A stretch of DNA of 64,000 bases from Chloroflexota bacterium (GCA_020161935.1 JAIUNI010000003.1:1-64000), one strand, 5' to 3'; positions 17,671 to 27,340 are shown, counted from the first letter of the stretch. Numbers and translations are program-made. Notes: a model not told the origin generated them from the letters alone.

Positions 17671-18899
17671 TAGAAGGTGACGGGGAGGGTTTCGAGGCGG
17701 CGGAAGGTGAGGCCGGAACGCCAGCGGAGAGATTCGACCGGCACATCGAGGCGGAGATCCGGCAGGCGGGCAAGCAGGGTGTTGAAGGCGACATGACCCT
17801 CAAGGCGGGCGAGCGGTGTCCCCATGCAGTAATGAATGCCCTGCCCGAATGAGAGGTGCTTATTGGTCTCGCGGGTGATGCTGAAGGTTTCGGGGTTTTC
17901 AAATTGGGAGGGGTCGCGGTTGGCGGCGGCGATTACCGCCCTCACCTGCCCACCGCGCGGAATAGTGACCCCCTCGATGGTGACAGCCTCACGGGCGTAA
18001 CGGTCGGTGGCGGTTTCGATGGGCGGGTAATAGCGCAGGATTTCCTCGGTGGCGGATTTCACCAGCATTGGGTTGTGGCGCAGCAAAGCCGACTGATCGG
18101 GGTGTTCGAGCAAGGCGAGTGTGCCGCTGCTGATGAGGCTGACGGCGGTTTCGTGGCCGGCAACCAACAGCAGGACGACCATGCCTTCGAGTTCCGCATC
18201 ACTCAGACGGTCACCATTTTCATCGGGCAGCGCCAGCGCACTGATGAGATCATTCCTCGGATCGACACGGCGCATGTGGCAGAGCTTGCGAATATAACCC
18301 GCGAAGCCGAGAAAGTTGGCAAACCGCCCTACGCGATGCAGGGGGTGAGCCGCAGCCGCCATCAGCCCTTTCTTCCAACGGTAGATTTTGGCGTAGTCCT
18401 CACGCGGGATGCCCAGCACTTCATTGATGGTGATGAGCGGAATGGGCAGCGCGTAATGCTCGATAAGGTCAAAATGGCGGTTTTTGGTGGCGGTATCCAG
18501 CAGTTCGCCGGCAAGCTGCTCAACCTTCAAACGCATCTGCTCGACGCGGGCGGTGGTGAAAATCTTATGGATGAAGCCGCGCAGACGGGTGTGTTCGGGC
18601 GCATCCATCGCGAGCATATTGTTGTCTAATAGGTGGAAGAACGCAGGCCGCCAACTGGATTTCGGCAGTTGGTCGGGCGGTAAGGCATGTTTGAGGTCTT
18701 TGACGAAACGCTCATCTTTGAGGACGGCGGCTACATCGCCGTAGCGGGTGATGATCCACAGCGGGTTATCGGCAGGCCGGTTGACGGTCAGGCGGTAGAC
18801 AGGGGCTTCGGCGCGGAGTTGGGCGTAAAACGGGAACGGGTTGGCTTTAAACGCTGCACTCGCCATATCCATTGATGGGATGAGGTTGTTCGCTGGCAT
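17670..18899 (-). CDS. Cytochrome P450, bacterial soluble type
   Basis: A 409-aa monooxygenase. The I-helix oxygen-activating motif is AGHET (247-251), the ExxR salt bridge is E286-R289 (EEILRYYPP), and the heme loop is FGQGIHYCMG (351-360) with Cys358 as axial ligand. Length and motifs fit soluble class I P450s of the CYP107-like group, which need ferredoxin and a reductase not seen nearby. No adjacent biosynthetic genes are present, so the substrate is open. Repeats lie on both sides, so it is probably a single-gene unit. Confidence 0.95.
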   Translation of the reverse strand: MPANNLIPSMDMASAAFKANPFPFYAQLRAEAPVYRLTVNRPADNPLWIITRYGDVAAVLKDERFVKDLKHALPPDQLPKSSWRPAFFHLLDNNMLAMDAPEHTRLRGFIHKIFTTARVEQMRLKVEQLAGELLDTATKNRHFDLIEHYALPIPLITINEVLGIPREDYAKIYRWKKGLMAAAAHPLHRVGRFANFLGFAGYIRKLCHMRRVDPRNDLISALALPDENGDRLSDAELEGMVVLLLVAGHETAVSLISSGTLALLEHPDQSALLRHNPMLVKSATEEILRYYPPIETATDRYAREAVTIEGVTIPRGGQVRAVIAAANRDPSQFENPETFSITRETNKHLSFGQGIHYCMGTPLARLEGHVAFNTLLARLPDLRLDVPVESLRWRSGLTFRRLETLPVTF

Positions 18900-18914
18900 G
18901 ACGGTTCCCTATGC

Positions 18915-19195
18915 TCGATTGAGATGGAAGATTACCGCAGGTGTGCGGAGGAATACAAGAAAAGGCGGAGAATAACAAAACGCAAAGACGCGAAGAGGCA
19001 AAGGCGCTATGGCTTTTAACACAATGGCTCTAAGGCACAATGGCACAGAGGAAATACGGAGAAGATTTAACCGCCAAGTCGCCAAGAACGCCAAGTTCAA
19101 GGCGGAGACAGATGAACCGCAGAGGCGCGGAGAGCGCAGAGGAAGGCGGAGAGAAGATTTAACCACAGAGGACACAGAGGAAAGGTGGAGCGGGT
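18915..19195. repeat. Dispersed CGCAGAGG / GCCAAGTCGCC repeats
   Basis: Same words as the 17-kb array (CGCCAAGTCGCCAAGAACGCC, ACCGCAGAGGCGCGGAG) without clear tandem order. It fills the gap between the P450 and the TnpB element. Confidence 0.85.
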
Positions 19196-19338
19196 TTTGA
19201 GAAAAGTGTAAAAAGGTGGGAGTCAAGGATGGTGAACGCTTAGGGCTTCAGCCCACCGCAATCCCTGCCACTTTAGGGGTTGGATGAGGTGCTTTGCGGC
19301 TTTAGCCGTCTGCAAGGGAGAAACGGTATAATCGTTAT

Positions 19339-20493
19339 ATGCTCAAAACCTACAAGTATCGCCTGTACCCACGCCCCGCACAGGAAAAGAACCTGTTGAA
19401 GATATTGGCTTGCGCTCGCAACTTCTACAATATGTGTCTTTCCGAACGCAAATGGGCATGGGAACTCGAGCGGCGCACCGTCAGCCGATTGGACCAGCAG
19501 CAGCAGATTAAGCACTATAAGACGACCTTCCCACAGGCCAAACAGGTGCATACCCATGTGCTGTTGGTGGTCACTCACGACATTCAAAAAGCCTTTGATG
19601 GCTTCTTTCGGCGGGTTCAGGCCGGTGAGAAAGCGGGCTATCCCCGCTATAAAGGTCGTAATGGGTTTAACTCATTCGGCTTTGCCGAACACGGCAACGG
19701 CTTTCGGTTGGATGGAAACAGGCTCAAAGTGTTTGGTGCAGGCCGTATTCCAGTTCGGATGCACCGCGCTATCCCCGACAACGGCACGATTAAGACCTGT
19801 CGCATCAAGTACCAAGCGGGACAGTGGTTTGTAGCGTTTGCGGTAGAACTGCCCGATGCGCCGGAACTGCCGAAAACGGGTCGTTTTATTGGCTTAGATA
19901 TGGGCATCTCGGCACTCATCACTACATCAGAAGGCGAGAAGGTTGAGAACCCAAACTACTATCGCGCGGGGCAAAGGAAGCTGCGGGTTCTGAGCCGTGC
20001 GCTGGCGCGGAAGAAAAAGGGTGGCAAGAACCGCCGCAAGGCACTCAGGCGGGTGCAGCGTCAGCATATGCACGTCGCCAACCAACGGGGCGACTACTTG
20101 CACAAGTTGACTACCAAACTGGTGCAGACCTGTGACGGTGTGGCGCTGGAAGATTTGGCAACGCGCAACATGGTCAAGAACCCGCATTTGAGCAAGAGCA
20201 TTCTGGACAGCGGTTGGGGCATCTTCAAACAGTATCTCACCTACAAGGCTGCAAGTGCTGGTCGTGAGATACGCTTTGTCGACCCGGCCTATACGTCGCA
20301 GACCTGCCCTCAATGTGGCAAAGTCGAGCAGATCGGTCTCCCGGTTCGTTGGCTAGACTGCGCGTGCGGTTTGTCCATCGACCGCGATCACCGAGCCGCC
20401 ATCAACGTTTTAATCAAAGCCGGGTGGGACACACCCTTACAACTTAACGTGGGCGACTGCGCCGTGCGTGTTGTAGAAGCCGCTGGTCTTTAG
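19339..20493 (+). mobile_element. tnpB: Lone TnpB (IS200/IS605-type RNA-guided nuclease)
   Basis: A 384-aa TnpB with complete RuvC motifs: LDMGI (Asp187), LEDLATRN (Glu271) and DRDHRAAINV (Asp348/350). The zinc finger is CPQC (323-326) with CAC (341-343). No tnpA lies next to it, so the element cannot move by itself; the RAYT at 30178 is of a different lineage. Upstream hairpins (GGGCTTCAGCCC near 19240; GCGGCTTTAGCCG near 19296) mark the probable left end. TATAAT lies at 19327-19332, very close to the start codon. The family is ancestral to Cas12 and cuts DNA guided by a right-end RNA. Confidence 0.95.
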
Positions 20494-20510
20494 TCCATGC
20501 GGAGTGTCAC
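20380..20510 (+). ncRNA. Predicted omega-RNA / right end of the TnpB element
   Basis: In IS605-type elements the guide RNA comes from the 3' end of tnpB and the right end. Here CCGCTGG (20480-20486) pairs with CCA-T-GCGG (20495-20502, one bulged T) across the tnpB stop codon, the usual terminal hairpin. The guide would be the sequence just after the right end, which I place at about 20505-20515. The 5' limit is an estimate. Confidence 0.5.
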
Positions 20511-20574
20511 AGGCAAACTTGGCATATGATAGATAGCAAATAGACTATTACGGTTATCAGGGAAGGAACGCAGC

Positions 20575-22113
20575 GTGTTTCGAAGTTACAAACAACAAAC
20601 CTCACGTAAGGTCAGCCGCAAAAAACATTTACCTGACGAACAAACCAGTTCACCCTCCTCTGCCCCACAGCATCCCACTATTCAGATGCAATCGCTGATC
20701 GGCAACCACGCCATGCAGCGGATGATCCAGCGGATGCCGACTGAAACCGTGATTATCAATACACTGGGGAAGCCGAAGAAAAATGTGGGGTTTATCAAAA
20801 ACTCGACCAAATACAAATTGGTGCTGGATAGGGTGCGATCCTATGACTTTTATCTATCGAGTACTACTTTGGGCGGTGACTTGGGCGCGATTAAAGGCCA
20901 GATGCAGCAAATTATTACACTGTTGAATGCTATTAAGACGGCGGTTAATGCCTATGATGGTGACACCGGTAAAAAAGCGGCCTACATGCTGGGCTTGAAA
21001 CCGCAAATCCAGCAGGAAATGAATAAGGTCAGCCTCGTTATTACCAAGTATATGACCGGTGGCATCCCAGATATGAAGCCTAAATTGTCGCTGGTTATGA
21101 GCGGCACAAACCAATTTACGCCGCAGCTTCATGACAAAGACAAACTTGGTGGTGATAAAGGCGGCAGCAGCGAGGTTACGGAATATGGGGGGACGAACAG
21201 CGGTTATTTTAAGGCTAATAAGGATACGCTTTATAATCCTGCCGCGGGTGGGCAAGACCCGAATATGGTGATGGGTCCCAAGATGCGGGAGTTGAAAAAG
21301 CAGCTTGGCGATGATAAAGGTATGGAAGTCTTCAACTCGATGAGTAATGAATACAATATTGGGGTTGATCTGGTGGGGATTGACCCAGAAAATGCCCGTA
21401 TGGCAAAACGCGATGTTGCCACGTCGCGGCTCAACGAAATTTTGAACCAGAATGTCATCGCCAAGGCGCAGCTCGCCGTACAGCATATCGGGGGGCAAAA
21501 GGTCGAAGGCAGCCTGATGGAAAAAGCCAAGGGTCTTTCGGCTATGAAGCTGATGGAACAAGAACAGGTGTATGATCCCGGTAAGAAGGATCTCAAAGAC
21601 CCGAACAAGGCGAACCAGATTAACCTACAAGACCCGATGCTGATGCAGTCGCTTTCAAAGCTGCAATTTATTGATCTGCTCTCGTTTCAGGTTGATCGTA
21701 ACCGGGGGAATTACTTTATTCAGCGGGATCAGCAGGGGAAGGTACTCGGTGTGACCGGTATTGATAACGATTACTCGTTTGGAACCAACAGCGGTGTGAG
21801 CCGCTGGAACCAAGAACTGCCGGGGATGAGCCGTTTTGTGGATGAGGACATCGCCAAGGCAATCCTCGAACTTGACCCTGAACTCCTGCGGCTGGCGATG
21901 ATGGATTTGCTGACCGATACCGAACTCAACGCTTTGTTGGAACGCCTAGAAAAGCTCAAGCAGTTCTTGAAACCCTTACAAGATACCGGAAAACTTTTGA
22001 AGCCGCATGAATGGACTCCGGCGATTTCTCAGGGGCTGCTGGATGAGCAAAAGAGTTACTATAGTACGATGATTACCGAGAACAACAAGGTTAAGGGGCG
22101 ACATTGGGGGTAA
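20575..22113 (+). CDS. Candidate secreted effector with kinase-like (HipA/PI-kinase-type) domain
   Basis: A 512-aa protein starting at GTG 20575 with AAGGAA eight bases upstream. Residues 37-53, MQSLIGNHAMQRMIQRM, match the LIGN(Q/H)A..R leader common in cargo of extracellular contractile injection systems and in DUF4157-type toxins. A helical region follows. GGTNSGYFK (205-213) resembles a nucleotide loop; VATSRLNEILNQNVIAKAQL (281-300) resembles N-lobe helices of HipA/PI-kinase folds. DRNRGN (374-379) and IDND (396-399) then match the catalytic loop and metal-binding acids of that fold. I infer a kinase-type effector or toxin. Two WXG100-like genes follow directly. No injection-system structural genes are in the window. 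Confidence 0.6.
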   Translation: MFRSYKQQTSRKVSRKKHLPDEQTSSPSSAPQHPTIQMQSLIGNHAMQRMIQRMPTETVIINTLGKPKKNVGFIKNSTKYKLVLDRVRSYDFYLSSTTLGGDLGAIKGQMQQIITLLNAIKTAVNAYDGDTGKKAAYMLGLKPQIQQEMNKVSLVITKYMTGGIPDMKPKLSLVMSGTNQFTPQLHDKDKLGGDKGGSSEVTEYGGTNSGYFKANKDTLYNPAAGGQDPNMVMGPKMRELKKQLGDDKGMEVFNSMSNEYNIGVDLVGIDPENARMAKRDVATSRLNEILNQNVIAKAQLAVQHIGGQKVEGSLMEKAKGLSAMKLMEQEQVYDPGKKDLKDPNKANQINLQDPMLMQSLSKLQFIDLLSFQVDRNRGNYFIQRDQQGKVLGVTGIDNDYSFGTNSGVSRWNQELPGMSRFVDEDIAKAILELDPELLRLAMMDLLTDTELNALLERLEKLKQFLKPLQDTGKLLKPHEWTPAISQGLLDEQKSYYSTMITENNKVKGRHWG

Positions 22114-22120
22114 ATAACGG

Positions 22121-22414
22121 ATGAATACCGGTGAACTGTACGCCCGAATCCAGCAGATGCGCGAGGCGGCGAGTACGCTGAACCAGAGCGCGACCCGCAT
22201 CCAAGACTGCATCGAGGCGGTGGAGGTGGAGATGCGGGCGCTGACGGCTGACCGGTTTATGTCCGTCAGCGCGGAGTCGTTTCGGGCGGAGTACCAGCGC
22301 GTCACGCCACGCCTGAAAGAGGCGTTCGAGCTGCTGGGCGGCTTCCGCGACAAGCTGAACCAGTCGGCGGATGATATTGAGCTGGCTTCGCGGGTGGGTG
22401 GTAACACGGTATAA
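22121..22414 (+). CDS. WXG100-like small helical protein
   Basis: A 97-aa protein predicted as two helices around a turn, with the size and heptad pattern of ESAT-6/WXG100 proteins exported by type VII systems. The central WxG is not kept; the turn reads DRFMSVSAESFRAEY. It starts seven bases after the kinase-like effector gene, so the two are likely co-translated, as type VII effectors and their small helical partners usually are. Confidence 0.65.
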   Translation: MNTGELYARIQQMREAASTLNQSATRIQDCIEAVEVEMRALTADRFMSVSAESFRAEYQRVTPRLKEAFELLGGFRDKLNQSADDIELASRVGGNTV

Positions 22415-22447
22415 TTGAAACATCCATAAGCGCGGAGGACAACTGCC

Positions 22448-22987
22448 TTGCTTATCCCACAAAAAGAAATGACGGTTGAAGAATTTATCGTTTTCGCAAC
22501 CTCACCGGAGAACTCAGATCGCGACTTTGAATTCATCAACGGGGAGGTTATCGAAATGTCGCCGGGACGCGCCACCTATTCAAGAATTGAAGCGATCATT
22601 GCGGCGCTTGTGTACATTTTTTGCGAAGCCCACGGCCTGCCCTATAATGTCAGTGTAGGGGATGGCTCATATCGCATCGGGAATAACACCGTCGCACCGG
22701 ACTTTGCCTACCGGTCAGCGGATTTGATTGATGAATATCCTGACCCTGTACAGCCTGAATGGGCAGTCGAAATTATATCGCCTAACGATAAGGCGACTGA
22801 GGTGAGCAACAAGCGTCAAATCTACCTCCGTGCCGGTATCCTGTATTGGGAGATTTACTATCCGTCGCAGCGTGTGGATGTATATGCCCCCGGCCAACCC
22901 ATGAAAAGTTATTTTGTGGGTGACGTACTCGATGGGGGCGAGGTGCTTCCCGGCTTCACGCTGGAAGTCTCGAAGTTATTTGTATGA
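22448..22987 (+). CDS. Uma2-family putative PD-(D/E)XK endonuclease
   Basis: A 179-aa member of the Uma2 (DUF820) family. TVEEFIVFATSPENSDRDFEFINGEVIEMSP, VAPDFAYRS and WAVEIISPNDKATEVSNKRQIYLRAG give the family order and the D...ExK-like acidic/basic pattern. Start is TTG 22448 with GGAGG nine bases upstream; ATG 22469 is the alternative. Uma2 genes are very numerous in Chloroflexota and Cyanobacteria, and their role is not settled. It lies between two WXG100-like genes. Confidence 0.88.
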   Translation: MLIPQKEMTVEEFIVFATSPENSDRDFEFINGEVIEMSPGRATYSRIEAIIAALVYIFCEAHGLPYNVSVGDGSYRIGNNTVAPDFAYRSADLIDEYPDPVQPEWAVEIISPNDKATEVSNKRQIYLRAGILYWEIYYPSQRVDVYAPGQPMKSYFVGDVLDGGEVLPGFTLEVSKLFV

Positions 22988-22999
22988 AAAGCACAGCCG

Positions 23000-23269
23000 A
23001 TGAGTGATTTGATTAAAGTGCCGTACAGCGAGTTATTCCAGCGGGCGGCACGGATACGGCAGGAAGCCGAGACGATCCGCGCGGAGATTGATACGCTGCA
23101 ACATACGGTTGAGAGCGTGCAGTGGATGGGCAAGCGTGCCGAGCGATTCTTCAGCCTGTGGAACGAAACGATCCCGGAGATGGAGCGCTGGGTGACGACG
23201 CTGCAAGGCTTCGCGGGGGAACTGGAAGAACAGGCACGGCGGATGCAGTTGGCGGATGAGTCGTTTTAA
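23000..23269 (+). CDS. WXG100-family protein (ESAT-6-like)
   Basis: An 89-aa two-helix protein with the turn motif WMG (VQWMGKRAERFFSLW, near 41-55), a WxG match in the expected place. IRQEAETIRAEIDTLQHTVESVQWMGKRAERF fits the WXG100 pattern well. It begins 12 bases after the Uma2 gene. Such proteins are substrates or partners for type VII secretion; no EccC/EssC ATPase is encoded in this window. Confidence 0.75.
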   Translation: MSDLIKVPYSELFQRAARIRQEAETIRAEIDTLQHTVESVQWMGKRAERFFSLWNETIPEMERWVTTLQGFAGELEEQARRMQLADESF

Positions 23270-23274
23270 AAGCA

Positions 23275-23410
23275 AGGCAGAGAAGATTTAACCGCAGAGG
23301 AAAGGCAAGGTTGAACCGCCAAGTACGCCAAGATAATGCGGAGAGAGTTTAGCCGCAGAGAAAAGACAGAGAAGATTTAACCACAGAGATACAGAGTACA
23401 CAGAGAGATC
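23275..23410. repeat. Dispersed CGCAGAGG-type repeat
   Basis: Words TTAACCGCAGAGG, GAACCGCCAAGTACGCC and TTAACCACAGAGATAC recur here. The remaining bases to 23537 show nothing else. Confidence 0.8.
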
Positions 23411-23537
23411 GAGAAGCGGCGGACAGGGGTTCGCCGCTTTTGATTTATGAAGCGTGAGGGGTTAAAACGATACGGGGAGGACAGATAAGCTGCCCTCCCC
23501 TACAATCCGGCATGAGCCGGTCGTTCCACCGTTGGGC

Positions 23538-23762
23538 TTATTTGCGCTGATGACGTGGTGAGTTTTTCAACTGTTCTTCGACGATCTGGTCATCGACTTC
23601 GGGGTTATGCTCCGCGCCGCCACCGCTTTCGCCACGATCTGCACGATAGTCATAATCGGCATTGGTGGGGTTCTTGGGGTCAACACCGGGGCGGTCTTTT
23701 TTCACATCTTTTTCCGCCGGAAACTTTTCGGTCTTTTTTTCGTCTTTAACATGAGGGGTCAT
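23538..23762 (-). CDS. Small, highly charged hypothetical protein
   Basis: A 74-aa hydrophilic protein, very rich in Lys, Asp, Glu and Gly, probably disordered. AGAGG lies seven bases before the ATG. No motif is recognised. The region from 23763 to 24059 has no gene; it presumably holds the promoter of the secreted protein that follows. Confidence 0.5.
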   Translation of the reverse strand: MTPHVKDEKKTEKFPAEKDVKKDRPGVDPKNPTNADYDYRADRGESGGGAEHNPEVDDQIVEEQLKNSPRHQRK

Positions 23763-24059
23763 GGTTGGCCTCTATTGGTTTTTTCCCGATTTATCCCCAG
23801 TTTACAGCGGGGGCAGACAAAGCCCGTGACCCACCCCTCCCCTTTTTGATGGGACAGGTGGACGGTTCGAAAATAGTTACAACCACCAATTAACGGGGGA
23901 CTTTTTCGCGCGAAGTTCGTATATATGTATAGAGGGGAACCTTATGGCAAGTGCGAAATCGGATTCCCCTATACTGAGTTTATCAGGATGTATTAAGACG
24001 GAGGCTGCTTATACACCCTTGTCGCAGGTTATCCGTATCTTTAATGAAATGGAGACAAA

Positions 24060-25196
24060 ATGAAACGGTTCATGAGTCGTGTTCTTTTGGTGATGATCGC
24101 CGTATTCGCCATTACCGGATTGGTGAGCGCACAACCGACAGCGGTAACGTTCTGCGACGATTTGTCGGAGGCCGATTGTACGCTGATTACAGACTCGCAA
24201 GCCACGATGATGGCGTTGGAATCGAGCAGCTTTACATTCGACCTGAACGTGGACATCGACGGTATTGAGGACATGCCGAACGGGTTGGCCTTTACCCTGT
24301 CGGGCAGCGGCGCGACCACGCTTGACCAGTCGGTCGTAGCCAAGTTCAGCGACATTGATCCCCAGAGCTTTAGCACAAACCCAATGGCGATCTTTGACCT
24401 GCTCAAGGAAGCGCTGCCCGCTGTTGGTGCTGACATGCAATTCTCGCTGACCCTGCCGGAAGAACTGCTGCGGGAAATGCGTGATGAAGTCGAGCTGCCG
24501 GAAACGATCAAACTGAGCCTGAAAATGGTGGACGGTGTGATCTACGTCAACGCCGAAGAATTGGGCGCGTATATTCCCCAGATGAAGGGCGCGGCGGGTT
24601 GGCTGGGTGTTGATCTGATTGAAGCGATTGATATGGTACTCGCACAACCGGGTTTTAGCGACAGCCTGAAGGAAATGGAAAATATGCAGCTTGGCGGTAT
24701 GAATGCCGAGATGATGCAAGCCTTCAGTGACCCTGAAACGCTGGCGGGCATCGTGGATATTCAGCGCCTGAGTGACGACGAAGTTGATGGGAAGACGGTG
24801 GCGGTGTTTGAGACGACAGTTGATTACGCCGCGCTGATGACCATGCCCGCGATGGCGGACCTCATGAAACAGCAGATGGAAGCGTCCGGCAGTGAGGTTT
24901 CTGATGCTGAGATCGAAGCGATGATGACGATGATGCAAACGATGGGTAAGAATATTACCCTGAAGGCGCAGCAGTTCATCGACCCGGAGACCCGGCACCT
25001 GCTGCAAAGCAAGCTGGATATGACGTTCGATATGTCCGAGATGATGGCGGCGGCGGGTGCTTCGAGCAGCGATTCGCAGCCCGTGGTGACCATTGGCGCG
25101 ACCTTCACGCAAGGCGACTTTAACGCGGTGGAAGCGATCACGAAGCCGGATGGTGCGTTCCTCATTCCGTTGAACGGCATGAGCCAGTCGATGTAG
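24060..25196 (+). CDS. Secreted protein, possible LppX/LolA-like fold
   Basis: A 378-aa protein with a Sec signal peptide (RVLLVMIAVFAITGLVSAQ) and no lipobox cysteine. The mature region has long beta strands alternating with Met- and Glu-rich helices (QATMMALESSSFTFDLNVDIDG..., KMVDGVIYVNAEELGAY), the pattern of LppX/LprG or LolA-like lipid-carrier half-barrels. That assignment rests on pattern only. GGAG lies ten bases before the ATG, and a strong terminator follows 27 bases after the stop. Confidence 0.75.
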   Translation: MKRFMSRVLLVMIAVFAITGLVSAQPTAVTFCDDLSEADCTLITDSQATMMALESSSFTFDLNVDIDGIEDMPNGLAFTLSGSGATTLDQSVVAKFSDIDPQSFSTNPMAIFDLLKEALPAVGADMQFSLTLPEELLREMRDEVELPETIKLSLKMVDGVIYVNAEELGAYIPQMKGAAGWLGVDLIEAIDMVLAQPGFSDSLKEMENMQLGGMNAEMMQAFSDPETLAGIVDIQRLSDDEVDGKTVAVFETTVDYAALMTMPAMADLMKQQMEASGSEVSDAEIEAMMTMMQTMGKNITLKAQQFIDPETRHLLQSKLDMTFDMSEMMAAAGASSSDSQPVVTIGATFTQGDFNAVEAITKPDGAFLIPLNGMSQSM

Positions 25197-25223
25197 TTTA
25201 GCACCTTCACGCACACTATTTCG

Positions 25224-25258
25224 ACACCCCTGCCCTCGTTGATGGCGGGGGTGTTTTT
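25224..25258 (+). terminator. Intrinsic terminator
   Basis: ACACCCCTGCC (25224-25234) pairs with GGCGGGGGTGT (25244-25254) with one wobble, followed by TTTTT. It ends the secreted-protein transcript. Confidence 0.88.
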
Positions 25259-25261
25259 GTT

Positions 25262-25690
25262 ATTAACCGCAGAGGCGAATAACAAAACGCAAAGGCGCAA
25301 AGATTTTTAACACGGAGACTCAATGGCACAAAGGCACAGAGAAAGACAAGATTTAACCGCCAAGTCGCCAAGACAATACAAAGACGATTGAACCGCAGAG
25401 GCGCAGAGGACGAATAACAAAACGCAAAGGCGCAAAGAAGCAAAGGACGCAAGGTCATTCATTTAAACCGCCAAGTACGCCAAGAACGCCAAGTTCAAGG
25501 CGGAGGGGATGAACCGCAGAGACGCGGAGGAACGCAGAGAAAACACAGAGAGTTGGGGTAAGGAGAAAAGGCAAGATTTAACCGCCAAGTCGCCAAGAAC
25601 GCCAAGTTCAAGGCGGAGAGGATTTGACCACAGAGGCGCGGAGGACACCCCTAACCCCCGCCCACGACGGTACGTTCGCAGGCTCACTCC
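25262..25690. repeat. Dispersed CGCAGAGG / GCCAAGTCGCC repeats
   Basis: Repeated blocks AACCGCAGAGGCG, ATTTAACCGCCAAGTCGCC and ACGAATAACAAAACGCAAAGG; the last also occurs near 18970 and 27120. It ends with CCCCTAACCCCCGCCCACGACG, shared in inverse form with 5170-5210. No gene is supported before 25861. Confidence 0.85.
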
Positions 25691-25860
25691 ACCGTCAGCC
25701 CGTAGTAACAGGGGAAGGGAGCAAAGCATTTATCGCCGTTACTTGGAACTACTGAAGATGGGAAGTGGAATTATGAATGGATGTTGCGGAAGGGAGCGCG
25801 GCGGTCTAGGATTCGGGTTTTAGTCTCCACGCATTTAAACACGCTAGAGGGTGCTACCAC

Positions 25861-27075
25861 ATGAATACATTTATTTGGAGCCGGCTGATACGCGCCCCGT
25901 ATGGTGTGGCGGTCGGCGGGAGTATTCTGCTGCAAGGACTGATGCTCTCGATGATCTCGCCGCTGATCGCGATTTTGCTGACCGAGCAGATCGGGTTGGA
26001 CAAAAACGAGGTGATCGTGTTCTTCCTGCTGAACACACTGATGGGCGCGGTGGTGACGCTGGGTACGGGCTGGCTGTCGGATGGGATCGTCGCCCCATAC
26101 AAGCTGGTGATTTTTGGCGGCGTGACGGGCATGTTGGGCTTTGTGGGGTTGGCGCAAGCGACGCAGCCGAGCCACGCATGGCTGGCGGGGTTAGCACTCG
26201 CCCAATTCGGCGTGGTGTTTCCGCAGTTATTCGCCATCGCGAAGGCGGGGGTGGTGGCAAGCTGGGAACATGAGGCGCAGGTGATGGGGATGACGGTGCT
26301 GCGGACGATGTTTTCGCTGGGCTTCGTGATCGGCACGGTGATTTCGAGTGTCCTCGCGCGGATGGATATACGGGGGGTATTCATGGCGCTCGCGATCCCC
26401 AATTTGATCGTGGCGTTGAGCGCGGCTTACCTGCTTTACCGGATGGACGGTTCCATTCAACGGCAGACACAGCCGGAAAGCGGGGAGCCTAGCGGGGCCG
26501 CCGCGCCGGTGCAGCGGGCTTTGCCGTTATGGGTGCTGGTCGTGCCGATGCTGGCGATGCTGCTGATGCGGGGTGCGGACAGCACGCGCACGGCTTACCT
26601 GCCGCTGGTGACGCTGCAACTATTCAATGATGCCAGTATCGCGCCGCTAATGTTTAGTTTGTCGGCGGCGGCTGAACTGGTGGCGATGGGCTTGATGGGA
26701 TACGTGGCGGGGAAGTTCGGCGAGAAAAACGCGATTGCCATCGGCGCGTTCGTGGGCGCAGCGTATTACCTTGTGATGTCGTTTTCGCAATCGCTGCCGC
26801 TGCTTTACACCAGCAATGTTGTGTATGCGCTGTTCACGGGGGCAACGGCGGGGGTGGCGATGGTTTACCTGCAACATTTGATGGGACACCGGCGGGGGTT
26901 GGGCGGGTCGTTGTATATGACGCTGTTTAACGTGGGTAATCTGATCGGTATCCTCGCGCCGCTGCTGGTGCAGAATTACGACCAGCGCATTTTTATCGCG
27001 CCGGTTTTGTTGTGCTTCGGTGGTGCGGTGTTGATGCTGGTTGGCGACCGGACGGCGGGGGTGCAGCGGGCGTAG
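25861..27075 (+). CDS. MFS transporter, SetA-like
   Basis: A 404-aa protein with about 12 membrane helices. Motifs LSMISPLIAILLTEQIGL near the first helix and VLRTMFSLGFVIGTVISSVLARM in the fifth resemble the SetA/SotB sugar-efflux branch of the major facilitator superfamily. A charged loop (QTQPESGEPSGAAA) separates the two halves. The gene stands alone between repeat-filled gaps, so the substrate cannot be read from context. Confidence 0.85.
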   Translation: MNTFIWSRLIRAPYGVAVGGSILLQGLMLSMISPLIAILLTEQIGLDKNEVIVFFLLNTLMGAVVTLGTGWLSDGIVAPYKLVIFGGVTGMLGFVGLAQATQPSHAWLAGLALAQFGVVFPQLFAIAKAGVVASWEHEAQVMGMTVLRTMFSLGFVIGTVISSVLARMDIRGVFMALAIPNLIVALSAAYLLYRMDGSIQRQTQPESGEPSGAAAPVQRALPLWVLVVPMLAMLLMRGADSTRTAYLPLVTLQLFNDASIAPLMFSLSAAAELVAMGLMGYVAGKFGEKNAIAIGAFVGAAYYLVMSFSQSLPLLYTSNVVYALFTGATAGVAMVYLQHLMGHRRGLGGSLYMTLFNVGNLIGILAPLLVQNYDQRIFIAPVLLCFGGAVLMLVGDRTAGVQRA

Positions 27076-27084
27076 ATGAGGGGA

Positions 27085-27335
27085 GCAAAGGCGGGAGAAG
27101 AATTTAACCGCAGAGAACGAATAACAAAACGCAAAGGCGCAAAGACACAAAGGACGCAAGGTCTTTTAACACAGAGGCACAATGGCACAATGACACAGAG
27201 GAAGAGGGATTAACCGCCAAGTCGCCAAGTACGCCAAGTTAAAGGCGGAGGGGATGAACCACAGAGGCACAGAGGACGCAGAGGAATGCGGAGAGAAGAT
27301 AAAGGCGTTTAACCGCAGAGAACGAATAACAAAGC
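27085..27335. repeat. Dispersed CGCAGAGG / GCCAAGTCGCC repeats
   Basis: Same word set as at 25.3 kb, including ACGAATAACAAAACGCAAAGG and TAACCGCCAAGTCGCCAAG. Confidence 0.85.
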
Positions 27336-27340
27336 TGGCA

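Noticed and set aside
22378..22415. Promoter with TATAAT at 22410 for the Uma2 gene
   Set aside because: The nearest good -35 box is 26 bp away and the box overlaps a stop codon; too weak to list.
24009..25214. 401-aa His/Arg-rich minus-strand frame
   Set aside because: Antisense shadow of the secreted protein, which has a signal peptide, ribosome site and terminator.
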